Shown here piece by piece: positions 8,866 through 17,943 of a DNA stretch of 64,000 nucleotides. The first letter of the stretch is position 1, and each line of letters begins with the position of its first letter. Location: the NCBI RefSeq assembly GCF_003857035.1, contig NZ_QGSY01000087.1, positions 31,114 to 95,113 of the forward strand. The letters are read 5' to 3'. The translations under genes were made by a program, and so were the position numbers. Source of the DNA: Micromonospora arida. GTDB lineage: Bacteria; Actinomycetota; Actinomycetes; Mycobacteriales; Micromonosporaceae. The notes beneath the pieces are model-generated. The model saw only the letters and a list, made by a program, of their open reading frames with translations. It ran no database searches and was not told where the DNA came from.

Positions 8866-9404
8866 TGGGGCTCAAGCAAGGCTGGACCGGGCGGTTCTTC
8901 GAGGACTTCGAAATCGGAGATGTCTACCAGCACCCGCTGGGACGCACCGTCACGGAGACCGACAACACCTGGTTCACGCTGCTGACCATGAATACCAACG
9001 AGATGCACTTCAACGCCGAGTACGCCGCACGGTCGGAGTTCGGCAAGCCGCTCGTGGTGTCGACGCTCACGGTGGCCATCGCGGTCGGGCAGAGCGTCAC
9101 CGACCTGACCCAGAACGCGTTCGCGAACCTCGGCTGGGACGAGATCCGGATGACCCACCCGGTGTTCGCCGGTGACACGCTCTACAGCGAGTCACTCGTG
9201 CTGGAGAAGCGCGAGTCTGCGTCCCGCCCGCATGCCGGCATCGTCACGGTGCGCACCCGCACGCTGAACCAGCACGGCGACGAGGTCTGCTCCTTCAAGC
9301 GCACGTTCTATGTGTACCGCCGGGGTGCCGAACAGCTGCAAAACCTCTTCCCGGTGGGGAAGTCCCCACTCTCCCTCGACGGCGACAGCAAGGAAACGGC
9401 ATGA
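8865..9404 (+). CDS. MaoC-family acyl-CoA dehydratase/hydratase
   Basis: The ATG at 8865 (TGATG overlap with the ligase stop) has AAGGAG upstream and gives 179 residues. The hot-dog fold shows MNTNEMHFNAEYAARSEFG near residues 42-60, the form seen in mesaconyl-CoA hydratase/beta-methylmalyl-CoA dehydratase-like MaoC proteins. It probably adds or removes water across a 2-enoyl-CoA with a short or branched chain. It ends with an ATGA overlap into the luciferase-like gene. Confidence 0.85.
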   Translation: MGLKQGWTGRFFEDFEIGDVYQHPLGRTVTETDNTWFTLLTMNTNEMHFNAEYAARSEFGKPLVVSTLTVAIAVGQSVTDLTQNAFANLGWDEIRMTHPVFAGDTLYSESLVLEKRESASRPHAGIVTVRTRTLNQHGDEVCSFKRTFYVYRRGAEQLQNLFPVGKSPLSLDGDSKETA

Positions 9405-10435
9405 GGCTCACGTACCAGCCGTGGGGGGAGACGCTCGCGGAGCTGGCCGACGCCGGGCGCCGGGCGGAACGCGCGGGCGCCGAGGTGCTGTGGGCCTCGG
9501 AGCTGCACCGGAGCGCGACCGGCACCGCCGCGGCCCTGGCCGGGGCGACGTCGACCGCACGGATCGGCACCTCGATCGTCCTGGCGTTCACCCGCAGCCC
9601 GATGATCACCGCGCTGGAAGCGCTCGACCTGGACGAGCTGTCCGGTGGCCGGTTCGTGATCGGCCTCGGCTCCGGGGTGCGCCGGCTCAACGAGCAATGG
9701 CACAACGTGCCGTTCGGCAAGCCGGTCGGTCACCTGCGCGAGACGGTCCACAACATCCGGCTGTTCTGGGACGCCTGCACCACCGGCGCCGAGATCCGTG
9801 CCGACGGCGAGTTCGAGCCGATGCACATCCGCGGTTACGAGCGGCCGTACCCCGTTCCGGAGCGGCCGATCCCGGTGTACCTGGCCGCGATGGGCCCGCT
9901 GATGACCCGGTTGGCCGGCGAGATCGGCGACGGCTGGATCAGCCACGAGCTGTGCTCACCGGGGTACCTGCGGGAGCACATCCTGCCCGACCTCACCCTC
10001 GGCATCGACCGCGCGGACGGCAAGACCCGCCACGACGTCGACGTCGTCGTCTCCGCGTGCTGCTCGGTGGCCGCCGACCCCGCGCTCGCCCGCCGCCGCG
10101 CCGCCGGTGTGGTCGGCTTCTACGCCACGGTCCGCACCTACGCCGACTTCTTCGCGTTCCACGGCCTCGCCGAGGACCAGCAGGCCGTCATCGACGCGTT
10201 CCGGGCCGGTGCCGGCGCGGACCACCTCGCGGGCAGCGTCAGCGACCGGATGGTCGACGCGCTCACCATGGCCGGCACCCGCGACGACGTCGCCGCCCGG
10301 ATCGCGGCCTATGACGGCATCGCCGACACCGTGAAGCTGAGCCCGCCGACCCACGGGCTGCCTGCCGTCGAGATCCGCGCGGCCCAGGACGAGATCATCG
10401 CGCTGATCGGCGAGCTGACGGGAGCGACCACGTGA
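9401..10435 (+). CDS. LLM-class flavin/F420-dependent oxidoreductase
   Basis: The 344-residue protein has the luciferase-like TIM-barrel features: GTSIVLAFTRSPMITA near residue 57 and GGRFVIGLGSGVRR near residue 83. Most similar actinomycete proteins are thought to use F420, though FMN-dependent monooxygenases such as RutA share the fold. With an isochorismatase-type hydrolase and RidA domains in the same operon it recalls the Rut ring-opening pathway; this is a comparison of gene content, not proof. It is coupled by four-base overlaps to both neighbours. Confidence 0.85.
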   Translation: MRLTYQPWGETLAELADAGRRAERAGAEVLWASELHRSATGTAAALAGATSTARIGTSIVLAFTRSPMITALEALDLDELSGGRFVIGLGSGVRRLNEQWHNVPFGKPVGHLRETVHNIRLFWDACTTGAEIRADGEFEPMHIRGYERPYPVPERPIPVYLAAMGPLMTRLAGEIGDGWISHELCSPGYLREHILPDLTLGIDRADGKTRHDVDVVVSACCSVAADPALARRRAAGVVGFYATVRTYADFFAFHGLAEDQQAVIDAFRAGAGADHLAGSVSDRMVDALTMAGTRDDVAARIAAYDGIADTVKLSPPTHGLPAVEIRAAQDEIIALIGELTGATT

Positions 10436-11700
10436 GACCGCTGGAGGACCTGCGCATCATCGCGGTCGAGCAGTACGGCGCCGGGCCGTTCGGCAGCGTG
10501 CACCTGGCCGACCTCGGCGCCCAGGTCATCAAGATCGAGGACCCGCGGGCCGGCGGCGACGTCGGCCGGTACGTGCCGCCGTACGCCGAGGACGAGGACT
10601 CGCTCTTCTTCGAGACGTTCAACCGCAACAAGCGCAGCGTCTCTCTCGATCTGGGTACCGCCGCCGGGCGCGGCGTCTTCGAACAACTCGTCGCGGTCTC
10701 CGACGTCGTCTACTCCAACCTGCGCGGGGACGTGCCGGAGAAGCTGCGCATCCGGTACGACGACCTCAAGCACCTCAACCCGCGCATCGTGTGCGTGTCG
10801 CTGACCGGGTTCGGGATGACCGGGCCGCGCAAGCAGGAACCCGGCTACGACTACGTGTTGCAGGGTCTCGCCGGCTGGATGGAGCTGACCGGTGAGCCGG
10901 ACGGACCGCCCACCAAGTCCGGACTGTCACTGGTGGACTACTCGGGCGGCTTCGTGGCCGCGATCTCGCTGCTGGCCGGGGTGCACGCCGCCCGCCGCGA
11001 CGGCGTCGGGATGGACTGCGACGTCAGCCTCTACGACACCGCGGTGTCGATGCTGACCTATCCCGCGACGTGGCACCTGAACACCGGGTTCCAGCCGGGC
11101 CGCACACACCACTCGGCCCACCCGTCGCTCGTGCCGTTCCAGGCGTTCGAGGCCAAGGACGGCTGGATGGTCGTCGGCTGCGCGAAGGAGAAGTTCTGGG
11201 CCCGGCTGTGCCAGATCGTCGGCCACCCGGAGTGGGCCGAGGCCGGCTCGCCGTACGCGACCTTCGCCAGCCGGCGGGAGCACAGCGCCGACCTGGTGCC
11301 CCGGTTGGAGGCGATCTTCCGGCAGAAGACCGTCGACGACTGGCTCACGCAGCTCTACGCCGGGTCGATCCCGTGCGGCCCGATCAACGACGTCGGCGCG
11401 GCCCTGGTGGACGAGCACACCGCCGCCCGGAACCTCGTGGTCACCACCGACCACCCCCGCTACGGCGAGGTACGGCAGCTCGCGTCCCCGGTGCGGGTCG
11501 GCGACGAGACGCCCACCTACCGCCGGGCACCGCAGCGCAACGAGGACCTCGCACTCGTCACCGAGGAGATCCTGGGCCTGGACGCGCAGCAGGTGGTGGC
11601 GCTGCGGGCGGCCGGCGCGTTCGGCGATGCCGAGCCGGCACACGGCGCGAACACCCCCGACACCCCTGACGGCCTCGACACCACAGCCATGTCACGATGA
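10432..11700 (+). CDS. CaiB/BaiF CoA-transferase family III
   Basis: The 422-residue enzyme shows HLADLGAQVIKIEDP near residue 23, the partner-loop NRNKRSVSLDLG near residue 63, and the likely nucleophilic Asp in LSLVDYSGG near residue 168. It starts with a GTGA overlap and ends with an ATGA overlap. The C-terminal tail after residue 400 (rich in Thr, Pro and Asp) is an extension beyond the usual fold. It likely transfers CoA between pathway acids and complements the ATP-dependent ligase at 7324. Confidence 0.9.
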   Translation: MRPLEDLRIIAVEQYGAGPFGSVHLADLGAQVIKIEDPRAGGDVGRYVPPYAEDEDSLFFETFNRNKRSVSLDLGTAAGRGVFEQLVAVSDVVYSNLRGDVPEKLRIRYDDLKHLNPRIVCVSLTGFGMTGPRKQEPGYDYVLQGLAGWMELTGEPDGPPTKSGLSLVDYSGGFVAAISLLAGVHAARRDGVGMDCDVSLYDTAVSMLTYPATWHLNTGFQPGRTHHSAHPSLVPFQAFEAKDGWMVVGCAKEKFWARLCQIVGHPEWAEAGSPYATFASRREHSADLVPRLEAIFRQKTVDDWLTQLYAGSIPCGPINDVGAALVDEHTAARNLVVTTDHPRYGEVRQLASPVRVGDETPTYRRAPQRNEDLALVTEEILGLDAQQVVALRAAGAFGDAEPAHGANTPDTPDGLDTTAMSR

Positions 11701-13091
11701 TCGCCGAGGAGCTTGCCGAGTGGGGCACGGGCCACGTCGAAGTGCCGGCCGCGGTCCGGGTCGCAGCGCTGCGGCACCTGCTCGACGGGGTCGGAACGGC
11801 GTTGGGTGGGCTGCGCGCCAGCCCGACCACGGGGGAGCCCGGTGGGCCGTCGTCGATACCGGCCGTCGTCGTCGCCCGGGGACTCGGCGGGCCGCCGGAG
11901 GCGACGATCATCGGGTCGCGGGGCCGCGTCGGTGCGCCCGCCGCCGCGCTCGCCAACGGCACCCTCGTGCACGCACTGGACTTCGACGACACCCACGCCG
12001 GCGGCCTCGTGCACGCCACAGCCGTGGTGCTGCCGGCCGCGTTCGCCGTCGGCGAGCAGGTCGGCGCGCCCGGCCGGGCCGTGCTCGAGGCCGCCGTCGT
12101 CGGCTACGAAACCGTGTGCCGGGTCGCCGCCGCCGCGTCGCACGGCTTCCACGCCCGCGGGCTGCACGCCACGATGGTGGCCGGCGTGTTCTCCTCGGCG
12201 ATCGTCGCGTCCCGGCTGCTCGGCCTCGACGCCGCGCGGACGACCGACGCGCTCGGCATCGCAGGCAGCCAGGCCGGCGGGCTCCTCGCGTTCCTGCACA
12301 GTGGAGCCTCGACGAAGCAGCTGCACCCGGGATTCGCCGCGCACGCCGGCATCCTCGCCGCCCGGCTGGCCGCGGCCGGGGCCGGCGGCCCGGCGAACGT
12401 CCTCGACGGCCCGCACGGTGTCTACGACGCACTGGCCAGCGGCGCGGTCGACCTCGCGTCCATCACCGCCGAGCTCGGCACACGCTGGGAGACCACCCGG
12501 ATCGGCATCAAGCCGTACCCGGCGTGCCAGCTCTCCCACGCCGCGATCGACGCGGTCCGCGACGCGGTGCGCCGCGGCGGTGTCCGTTCCGGCGACGTCG
12601 CCGCGATCGACGTCGACGTGCACCCCGACTCGGTGCCCACGGTCTGCGACACCCGGCGGGACCTGGCGCGGCCGGTGTCGCCGTACGCGGCGAAGTTCTC
12701 GCTGCCGTGGAGCATCGCCGCCGCCGTCGTCGACGGTGACCTGACCACCGCAACGTACGAGCCGGACTCGCTCGCCCGACCCGAGGTGGAACGCGTTGCC
12801 CGGCTGGTGCGTTGGCACCTTGCCCCCACCGGCGGCCCCGCAGCCGACGCGCCCGGCACCGCCCGCATCACGCTCGTCGACGGCTCGGCCGTTCCCGGCA
12901 GCGTGCCACGCAGCGCCGGCGGCCCGGACAACCCGCTGACCGACGAGCAGCTCGTCGCGAAGTTCCACGGCAACGCCGGTGGCGACACCACAGACGTCGT
13001 CGACCTGCTGTCCCGTCTCGACGAGCTGGACACCATCGAACCGCTCATGGCGGCGCTGGCCGCCGCCGGTACAGGCAGGGACCGCCCGTGA
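11697..13091 (+). CDS. MmgE/PrpD family protein
   Basis: Full length at 464 residues. It has HALDFDDTHAGGLVHATA near residue 92 and the helical-domain landmarks SASKQLHP-like SGASTKQLHPGF near 203 and KPYPACQLSHAAIDA near 267. The family contains 2-methylcitrate dehydratase-like and decarboxylase enzymes, so hydration/dehydration or decarboxylation of a polycarboxylate is likely. It is coupled on both sides by ATGA/GTGA overlaps. A truncated-by-window paralogue begins the left edge. Confidence 0.88.
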   Translation: MIAEELAEWGTGHVEVPAAVRVAALRHLLDGVGTALGGLRASPTTGEPGGPSSIPAVVVARGLGGPPEATIIGSRGRVGAPAAALANGTLVHALDFDDTHAGGLVHATAVVLPAAFAVGEQVGAPGRAVLEAAVVGYETVCRVAAAASHGFHARGLHATMVAGVFSSAIVASRLLGLDAARTTDALGIAGSQAGGLLAFLHSGASTKQLHPGFAAHAGILAARLAAAGAGGPANVLDGPHGVYDALASGAVDLASITAELGTRWETTRIGIKPYPACQLSHAAIDAVRDAVRRGGVRSGDVAAIDVDVHPDSVPTVCDTRRDLARPVSPYAAKFSLPWSIAAAVVDGDLTTATYEPDSLARPEVERVARLVRWHLAPTGGPAADAPGTARITLVDGSAVPGSVPRSAGGPDNPLTDEQLVAKFHGNAGGDTTDVVDLLSRLDELDTIEPLMAALAAAGTGRDRP

Positions 13092-14314
13092 CGCCACACG
13101 CCATCAAACCGCCCTCCTTCCGCTGGTTCCCGTACGACGGCTTCACGTTCTGCCTCGGCCTCGCCGAGGGCGACGCGGCCTGGACCTCCGGCCACACCTC
13201 GGCCGCTTTCGACGAGGCCGTCGGCAGGATGACGGTCACCGGGGAGATGGCGGCGCAGGCGCGCACCGCGTACGAGAAGGTGCTGACGATCCTGGCGGCC
13301 GCCGAGTTCGGGCCGCAGGACGTCACCCGGGTCACCGAGAACGTGACGGTCGCCGGGCTCGCCGAGTACGAGGCGGCCGCGGCGGTCCGACGGGAGGTCT
13401 TCGGCGACCACGAGCCCGTGCTGCGGACGGTCGTCGTCGAGCGGCTCGTGCGGCGTACCGCGCTGCTGGAGGTCGAGCTGCACGCGGTCCGCGGCGGCGG
13501 CGAGGTGCTGGCCGCCAGCGAGCCCCGGCCGGCCGGCGCGTGGCAGGCCTCCACCGTGCGGACCGGCCACGACGGCGCGGTGTACCTACCGACGATGCTC
13601 CCGGTCGACGCCACCGGCGCCGTGGTCCACCCGGGGGATTTCGCCGCGCAGTACGCCTACTGCCTGGACCGGGCGGGCGACCTGCTCACGGCGGTCGGGC
13701 TGTCCCTCGACGCGGTCGTCACGACCTACGACTACTCGACGCCGGAGACCCGCGACGTGTACCGCCGGACGCACCGCGTGCGGCGGGAACGCCTCGGCGG
13801 CGCCGGCGTGTACCCGGGCGCGGGCGGCATCCTGATGAGCCGGCTGCACCACCCGGACGCGCTCGTCGCGATCGACGTCACCGCCTCCCGGCACCGGTTG
13901 GAACTGGTCAACCCCGGCTGGTCCCGCTACGACACGCTCACCTACGCCCCCGGGGTCAGGGCCGGCCGGACCCTGTACATGTCCGGGTTCGCGGCGCTGG
14001 ACATGCAGACGCAGCAGGCCCTGCACCCCGACGACATCGTGGCGCAGGCCGAGGCGACGTACGGCGCGATCCTGCACCTGCTGCGCCACGCCGGCCTCGG
14101 ACCGGAACACCTGCTGGAGACGACCGAATACTGCGTCGAGTCCGCGCTGTCGGCGTACCGGGGCGTGGCCGGCGTGCGGGAACGGCTGCTCAGCCCGCCC
14201 TGGCCGGCGTCGACCGGAGCGATCTGCAAGGCCCTGCTGCGCCCCGAGTTCCTGCTCGAGGTGTTCCCGACGGCGGTGTATCCGAATATCAGCGGAGCGG
14301 AGGAGACGGCGTGA
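13088..14314 (+). CDS. Three-domain RidA/YjgF-like fusion protein
   Basis: The GTG at 13088 overlaps the previous stop (GTGA) and gives 408 residues. Three RidA-like domains are visible: about residues 10-140, 155-275 and 285-405. RidA proteins are normally about 130-residue homotrimers that deaminate reactive enamines/imines, with an active-site Arg at the subunit interface. In domain 1 the Arg-containing strand reads VLRTVVVERL; the equivalent places in domains 2 (AGGILMSRL) and 3 (STGAICKALL) lack that Arg. The protein may be a covalent pseudo-trimer with a single competent site. Domain count is seen; the stoichiometry is inference. Confidence 0.82.
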   Translation: MTPHAIKPPSFRWFPYDGFTFCLGLAEGDAAWTSGHTSAAFDEAVGRMTVTGEMAAQARTAYEKVLTILAAAEFGPQDVTRVTENVTVAGLAEYEAAAAVRREVFGDHEPVLRTVVVERLVRRTALLEVELHAVRGGGEVLAASEPRPAGAWQASTVRTGHDGAVYLPTMLPVDATGAVVHPGDFAAQYAYCLDRAGDLLTAVGLSLDAVVTTYDYSTPETRDVYRRTHRVRRERLGGAGVYPGAGGILMSRLHHPDALVAIDVTASRHRLELVNPGWSRYDTLTYAPGVRAGRTLYMSGFAALDMQTQQALHPDDIVAQAEATYGAILHLLRHAGLGPEHLLETTEYCVESALSAYRGVAGVRERLLSPPWPASTGAICKALLRPEFLLEVFPTAVYPNISGAEETA

Positions 14315-14811
14315 GCCTGCTGACCGACGACCTGCGCGCACTGCTGGGCACGAGGAAGGTCTACACCGCGCCCGAACCGCTCGGCGCCGCGGCCGGCCGG
14401 TACTTCGGCATGGCCGTCGGCGACGACAACCCGCTCTACTCCGACTCCGAGTTCGCCCGCGCGCAGGGCCTGCCGGGCGTGACCGCCCCACCGACGCTCA
14501 TCTGCGAAACCAACCAGTACGCGAACCTCCCGATGGACAGCGACGGCTATGCCGGGCACTCCTGGCACCTCGACCTCCCCGGTACCCGCCAGGTTCGCGG
14601 CGGCAACAGCTACACCTTCCACCGCCGGGTACGCCCCGACGACGTCATCACCGCGACCTGGGAGATCCACGACCTGACCGAGAAGCAGACCCGCACCGGC
14701 GCGGACATGCTCGTGGTCTCCTCGCGCGCGACGTACACCAACCAGGACGGGGAACTGCTCGCCGTCAACGAGGAGACGATCATCCTGGTCAGCCTGGACG
14801 GTGCCGCATGA
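14311..14811 (+). CDS. FAS1-like/MaoC N-terminal dehydratase subunit
   Basis: The GTG at 14311 (GTGA overlap) gives 166 residues. The signature GRYFGMAVGDDNPLYSD near residue 30 and GVTAPPTLICE near 58 are typical of the non-catalytic or N-terminal hot-dog half of two-part enoyl-CoA hydratases (HadAB and ChsH1/ChsH2-type systems). It probably pairs with the next gene product to make a heteromeric hydratase. The gene is coupled to both neighbours by four-base overlaps. Confidence 0.82.
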   Translation: MSLLTDDLRALLGTRKVYTAPEPLGAAAGRYFGMAVGDDNPLYSDSEFARAQGLPGVTAPPTLICETNQYANLPMDSDGYAGHSWHLDLPGTRQVRGGNSYTFHRRVRPDDVITATWEIHDLTEKQTRTGADMLVVSSRATYTNQDGELLAVNEETIILVSLDGAA

Positions 14812-15251
14812 CACCTCGGATGCCACCGAACGTCGGGGCTGCGCTGCCCACGCTGGAACGCACCATCACGCTCACCGACATGGTCGCCTACGCCGGCGCG
14901 ACCTGGGACTGGTACCGCCTGCACTTCGACCCCGAGTTCGCGGCCGCCGCGCGGGTCCCGGGCCCGGTCGTGGACGGGCAGGTGTTCGGGGCGCTCTTCG
15001 TCGAGCTGCTGCAGGACGCGCTCGGCCCGCGCTGCTTCGTGCACGAGTTGTCGTTCACGTTCCGGAACCTGATGTTCGCCGGCGAGACCGTGCGGTGCGA
15101 GGCGACCGTGGTCGAGGTCGGCGCCGACCGCGTCCGGGTCGAGCTCTCCGCCACGATCCTGGCCAGCGAGTACGGCCCGCAACGGCCCGCCGCCAGCCCT
15201 GCCCACGCGACGGTTCTGCTCGGCGCGGCCGACGGGCCGGCCGCGCGGTGA
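14808..15251 (+). CDS. MaoC-like hydratase catalytic subunit
   Basis: This 147-residue hot-dog protein has YAGATWDWYRLHFDPEFA near residues 25-42, with the hydratase-2-type Asp and His spaced as in catalytic MaoC subunits, and VPGPVVDGQVFGAL following. It likely supplies the active site for the heteromer with the preceding protein. ATGA overlap at the start and GTGA overlap at the end indicate coupled translation. Confidence 0.85.
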   Translation: MTPRMPPNVGAALPTLERTITLTDMVAYAGATWDWYRLHFDPEFAAAARVPGPVVDGQVFGALFVELLQDALGPRCFVHELSFTFRNLMFAGETVRCEATVVEVGADRVRVELSATILASEYGPQRPAASPAHATVLLGAADGPAAR

Positions 15252-16390
15252 CCGGCGTCGCGATCGTCGGTGCGGCCGAGTGCGATCTCGGCAACACCGG
15301 GAAGTCCACGCTCACCCTGCAGACCCAGGCCGTCACCCGGGCGCTCGCCGACGCCGGGCTGACCCTCGCCGACGTCGACGGACTGGCCACCACCGGAGTG
15401 TCCCGCTTCTCCACCACACAGCTCGCCGAGTATCTCGGGCAGCAGCCCCGCTGGGTCGACTCGACGTTCGTCGGCGGGTCGGCGGCCGAGATGATGGTCG
15501 CCCGCGCCACGCAGGCGATCGACGCCGGCCAGGCGTCCACCGTGGTCATCAGCTTCGCGTCGAACCAGCGCTCCGCGCGCTCGCGCAGCCTCGGCGGCAT
15601 CGTCGAGGAGCACACCCCGGAGGCCCAGTTCGAGGCGCCGTACGGCCCGTTGTACCCGCTGTCGTACTACGCGATGGCGGCACAGCAGTACTTCCACCGG
15701 TACGGCGGCACGCGGGAGAAGCTGGCCGAGATCGCGGTCGCCGCCAGGGAGTGGGCGCTGCTCAACCCGGCCGCGTTCCGCTACGGCGCCGGGCCGCTGA
15801 CCGTCGACGACGTGCTCGCCGCGCCGATGGTCTCCAGCCCGCTGACCGTCGCCGACTGCTGCCTGGTGACCGACGGCGGCGGAGCGGTCGTGCTCACCAC
15901 GCTCGACCGGGCCCGCGACCTGCGGCACCCGCCGGTACGGGTCCTCGGGTACGGCGAACGGTCGACGAACACGTCGATGACCGCGGTCGAGGACCTGACG
16001 GTCACCGGCGCGCGCGAGTCCGGCCGGGAGGCGTTCGCCCGGGCCGGCATCACACCGGCTGACGTGGACGTGCTGGAGGTGTACGACTCGTTCACCATCA
16101 CCGCCGCGCTCAGCATCGAGGCGCTGGGCTTCTGCGGCCCGGGGGAGGTGCTCGACTTCATCCAGGACGGCCGGATCCGTCCCGGCGGTGAGCTGGCGCT
16201 GGACACCTCCGGCGGTGGCCTGTCGTACTGCCATCCCGGTCAGTACGGGGTGCTGCTGCTGGTGGAGGCGGTCCGCCAACTGCGCGGCGAGGCGGGAGCC
16301 CGGCAGGTGCCCGACGCCCGGGTGGCCGTGGCGCACGGCACCGGCGGGATCCTGTCCACGCACGCGACGGTCGTGCTGGGGGTGCGGTGA
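15248..16390 (+). CDS. Thiolase-fold protein (SCP-x/Ltp2-like), probable lyase
   Basis: The GTG at 15248 gives 380 residues. The thiolase fold is clear: VAIVGAAECDLG at the start, AIDAGQASTVVISFASNQ near residue 95, LEVYDSFTITAALS near 275, and GGGLSYCHPGQYG near 320. At the place of the usual nucleophilic Cys the sequence reads FVGGSAAEMMV, so a normal thiolytic mechanism is unlikely. Thiolase-like proteins with this loss that pair with a DUF35 partner, such as Ltp2 with ChsH2 in steroid side-chain degradation, act as retro-aldolases. The downstream DUF35 gene and the upstream MaoC pair support that reading, which remains inference. Confidence 0.82.
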   Translation: MTGVAIVGAAECDLGNTGKSTLTLQTQAVTRALADAGLTLADVDGLATTGVSRFSTTQLAEYLGQQPRWVDSTFVGGSAAEMMVARATQAIDAGQASTVVISFASNQRSARSRSLGGIVEEHTPEAQFEAPYGPLYPLSYYAMAAQQYFHRYGGTREKLAEIAVAAREWALLNPAAFRYGAGPLTVDDVLAAPMVSSPLTVADCCLVTDGGGAVVLTTLDRARDLRHPPVRVLGYGERSTNTSMTAVEDLTVTGARESGREAFARAGITPADVDVLEVYDSFTITAALSIEALGFCGPGEVLDFIQDGRIRPGGELALDTSGGGLSYCHPGQYGVLLLVEAVRQLRGEAGARQVPDARVAVAHGTGGILSTHATVVLGVR

Positions 16391-16767
16391 TGCATGTGCC
16401 GCCACCCGACGACGTGACGGCCGGCTGGTGGGACGCCACCCGGGAGCACCGCTACACGCTGCAGACCTGCGGGTCCTGCGGGCACGTCCAGCATCCGCCG
16501 CGTGCGCTGTGCACCGCCTGCTCGTCGATGGTGGATCTCGGGCTCGTCGAGGCGTCCGGCCACGGCGTCGTGGACACGTTCACCGAGGTGCATCGGGCGC
16601 CCGTGCCGGGGGCTGCCGTGCCGTACACGATCGCCCGGATCCGGCTCGCCGAGGGACCGTTCGTGCTGTCCACCCTCGACGGGCAGGACTGGCGGATCGG
16701 CGACCCGGTCCGTGTCGGTTGGCTCGACCTCGACGACGGCCGGGCGCTGCCGGTCTTCCACCGCTGA
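16390..16767 (+). CDS. DUF35 Zn-ribbon/OB-fold partner protein
   Basis: The 125-residue protein has a four-Cys zinc ribbon (CGSCGH near residue 28, CTACSS near 43) followed by an OB-fold ending in WLDLDDGRALPVF. Such proteins bind acyl-CoA and dock onto thiolase-fold partners. ATG at 16390 forms TGATG with the previous stop; a GTG at 16387 is an equally possible start. It most likely forms a complex with the thiolase-fold protein immediately upstream. Confidence 0.85.
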   Translation: MHVPPPDDVTAGWWDATREHRYTLQTCGSCGHVQHPPRALCTACSSMVDLGLVEASGHGVVDTFTEVHRAPVPGAAVPYTIARIRLAEGPFVLSTLDGQDWRIGDPVRVGWLDLDDGRALPVFHR

Positions 16768-16779
16768 CGGAGGCTACCC

Positions 16780-17937
16780 ATGGACTTCACGCTCACCGAG
16801 GAGCAGCAGGACTTCCGCGCCCTGCTCCGCACGTTCGTCGACCGGGAGATCATCCCGGTCGCGCGGGAGTGGGAGCAAACCGGGCGGTACCCGACGGAGA
16901 TCGTGCGGGGGATGGCCGAGATGGGGCTGTTCGGCATCACCGTGCCGGAACAGTACGGCGGCCTCGACCTCGACCCGGTCTCGTTCGCGCTGGTGTTCGA
17001 GGAACTCGCCCGCGGCTGGATGGGCATCGCCGGCATCCTCGGCAGCCACTCCCTGGCCTGCCGGATGATCGCCATACACGGCACCGAGGAGCAGAAGCAG
17101 GCCTACCTGCCCGACCTCGCCACCGGCGCCCGGCGGACCGGCATCGGCCTCACCGAGCCGGACGCCGGTACCGACCTGCAGGGCATCCGCACCACCGCCC
17201 GCCTCGACGGCGACCACTACGTCGTCAACGGCACCAAGATGTGGATCACCAACGCGCGGTACGCCGACCCGCTGCCGGTGCTGGTCAAGACCGACCCGCA
17301 AGCCACGCCCGCGCACACCGGCATGAGCGTGCTGCTCGTCGACGCGACGCTGGACGGCTTCCAGGTCCTGCGGGACATCCCGAAGCTCGGCTACAAGGGC
17401 ACCGAGTCCTGCGAGATCCTTCTCGACAACGTGCGGGTACCGAAGGACCGGTTGCTCGGTGGCGTCGAGGGCGTCGGCCTCAAGCAGGCGTTGTCCGCCC
17501 TGGAGTGGGGCCGGGTCAACATCGCCGCGCGGTCGGTCGGCATCGCGCAGCGCGCCCACGACGAGGCGCTGGCCTACGCCCGGCAGCGTAAGGCGTTCGG
17601 CAAGCACATCGCCGAGTTCCAGGCGATCCAGCTCAAGCTCGCCACCATCGCGATCCAGCTCCAGGCCGCCCGCCTGATGGCGTACTGGGCGGCCGACGCG
17701 GTCCGGCGCGGTCGCGCCGACGGGCAGACCGGGATGGCCAAGGTGTTCTGCTCGGAGGTGGCCCTCGAAGCCGCGATCGACGCGATGAAGGTGCACGGCG
17801 GCTACGGCTACTCCACCGAGTTCGAGGTCGAGCGCCTCTACCGGGACTCGATCCTGATGAGCATCGGCGAGGGCACGAACGACATCCTGCGGACCGTCGT
17901 CGCGAAGGCGCTCGTACGCGGCGACGTGACGGTCTGA
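16780..17937 (+). CDS. Acyl-CoA dehydrogenase
   Basis: The 385-residue flavoenzyme starts MDFTLTEEQQDFRALLR, has the FAD-binding GIGLTEPDAGTD near residue 121 and WITNARYAD near 154, and keeps the catalytic Glu in SIGEGTNDILR near residue 367. It oxidises an acyl-CoA to the 2-enoyl-CoA that MaoC proteins can hydrate. The ATG is preceded by ACGGAGG. It is the last gene of the rightward operon; its stop lies only six bases from the convergent stop of the lyase gene, with no hairpin between. Confidence 0.93.
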   Translation: MDFTLTEEQQDFRALLRTFVDREIIPVAREWEQTGRYPTEIVRGMAEMGLFGITVPEQYGGLDLDPVSFALVFEELARGWMGIAGILGSHSLACRMIAIHGTEEQKQAYLPDLATGARRTGIGLTEPDAGTDLQGIRTTARLDGDHYVVNGTKMWITNARYADPLPVLVKTDPQATPAHTGMSVLLVDATLDGFQVLRDIPKLGYKGTESCEILLDNVRVPKDRLLGGVEGVGLKQALSALEWGRVNIAARSVGIAQRAHDEALAYARQRKAFGKHIAEFQAIQLKLATIAIQLQAARLMAYWAADAVRRGRADGQTGMAKVFCSEVALEAAIDAMKVHGGYGYSTEFEVERLYRDSILMSIGEGTNDILRTVVAKALVRGDVTV

Positions 17938-17943
17938 CACTGC

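Noticed and set aside
11517..13097. 526-codon open frame on the minus strand
   Set aside because: Lies wholly antisense to the full-length MmgE/PrpD gene and shows no family motif.
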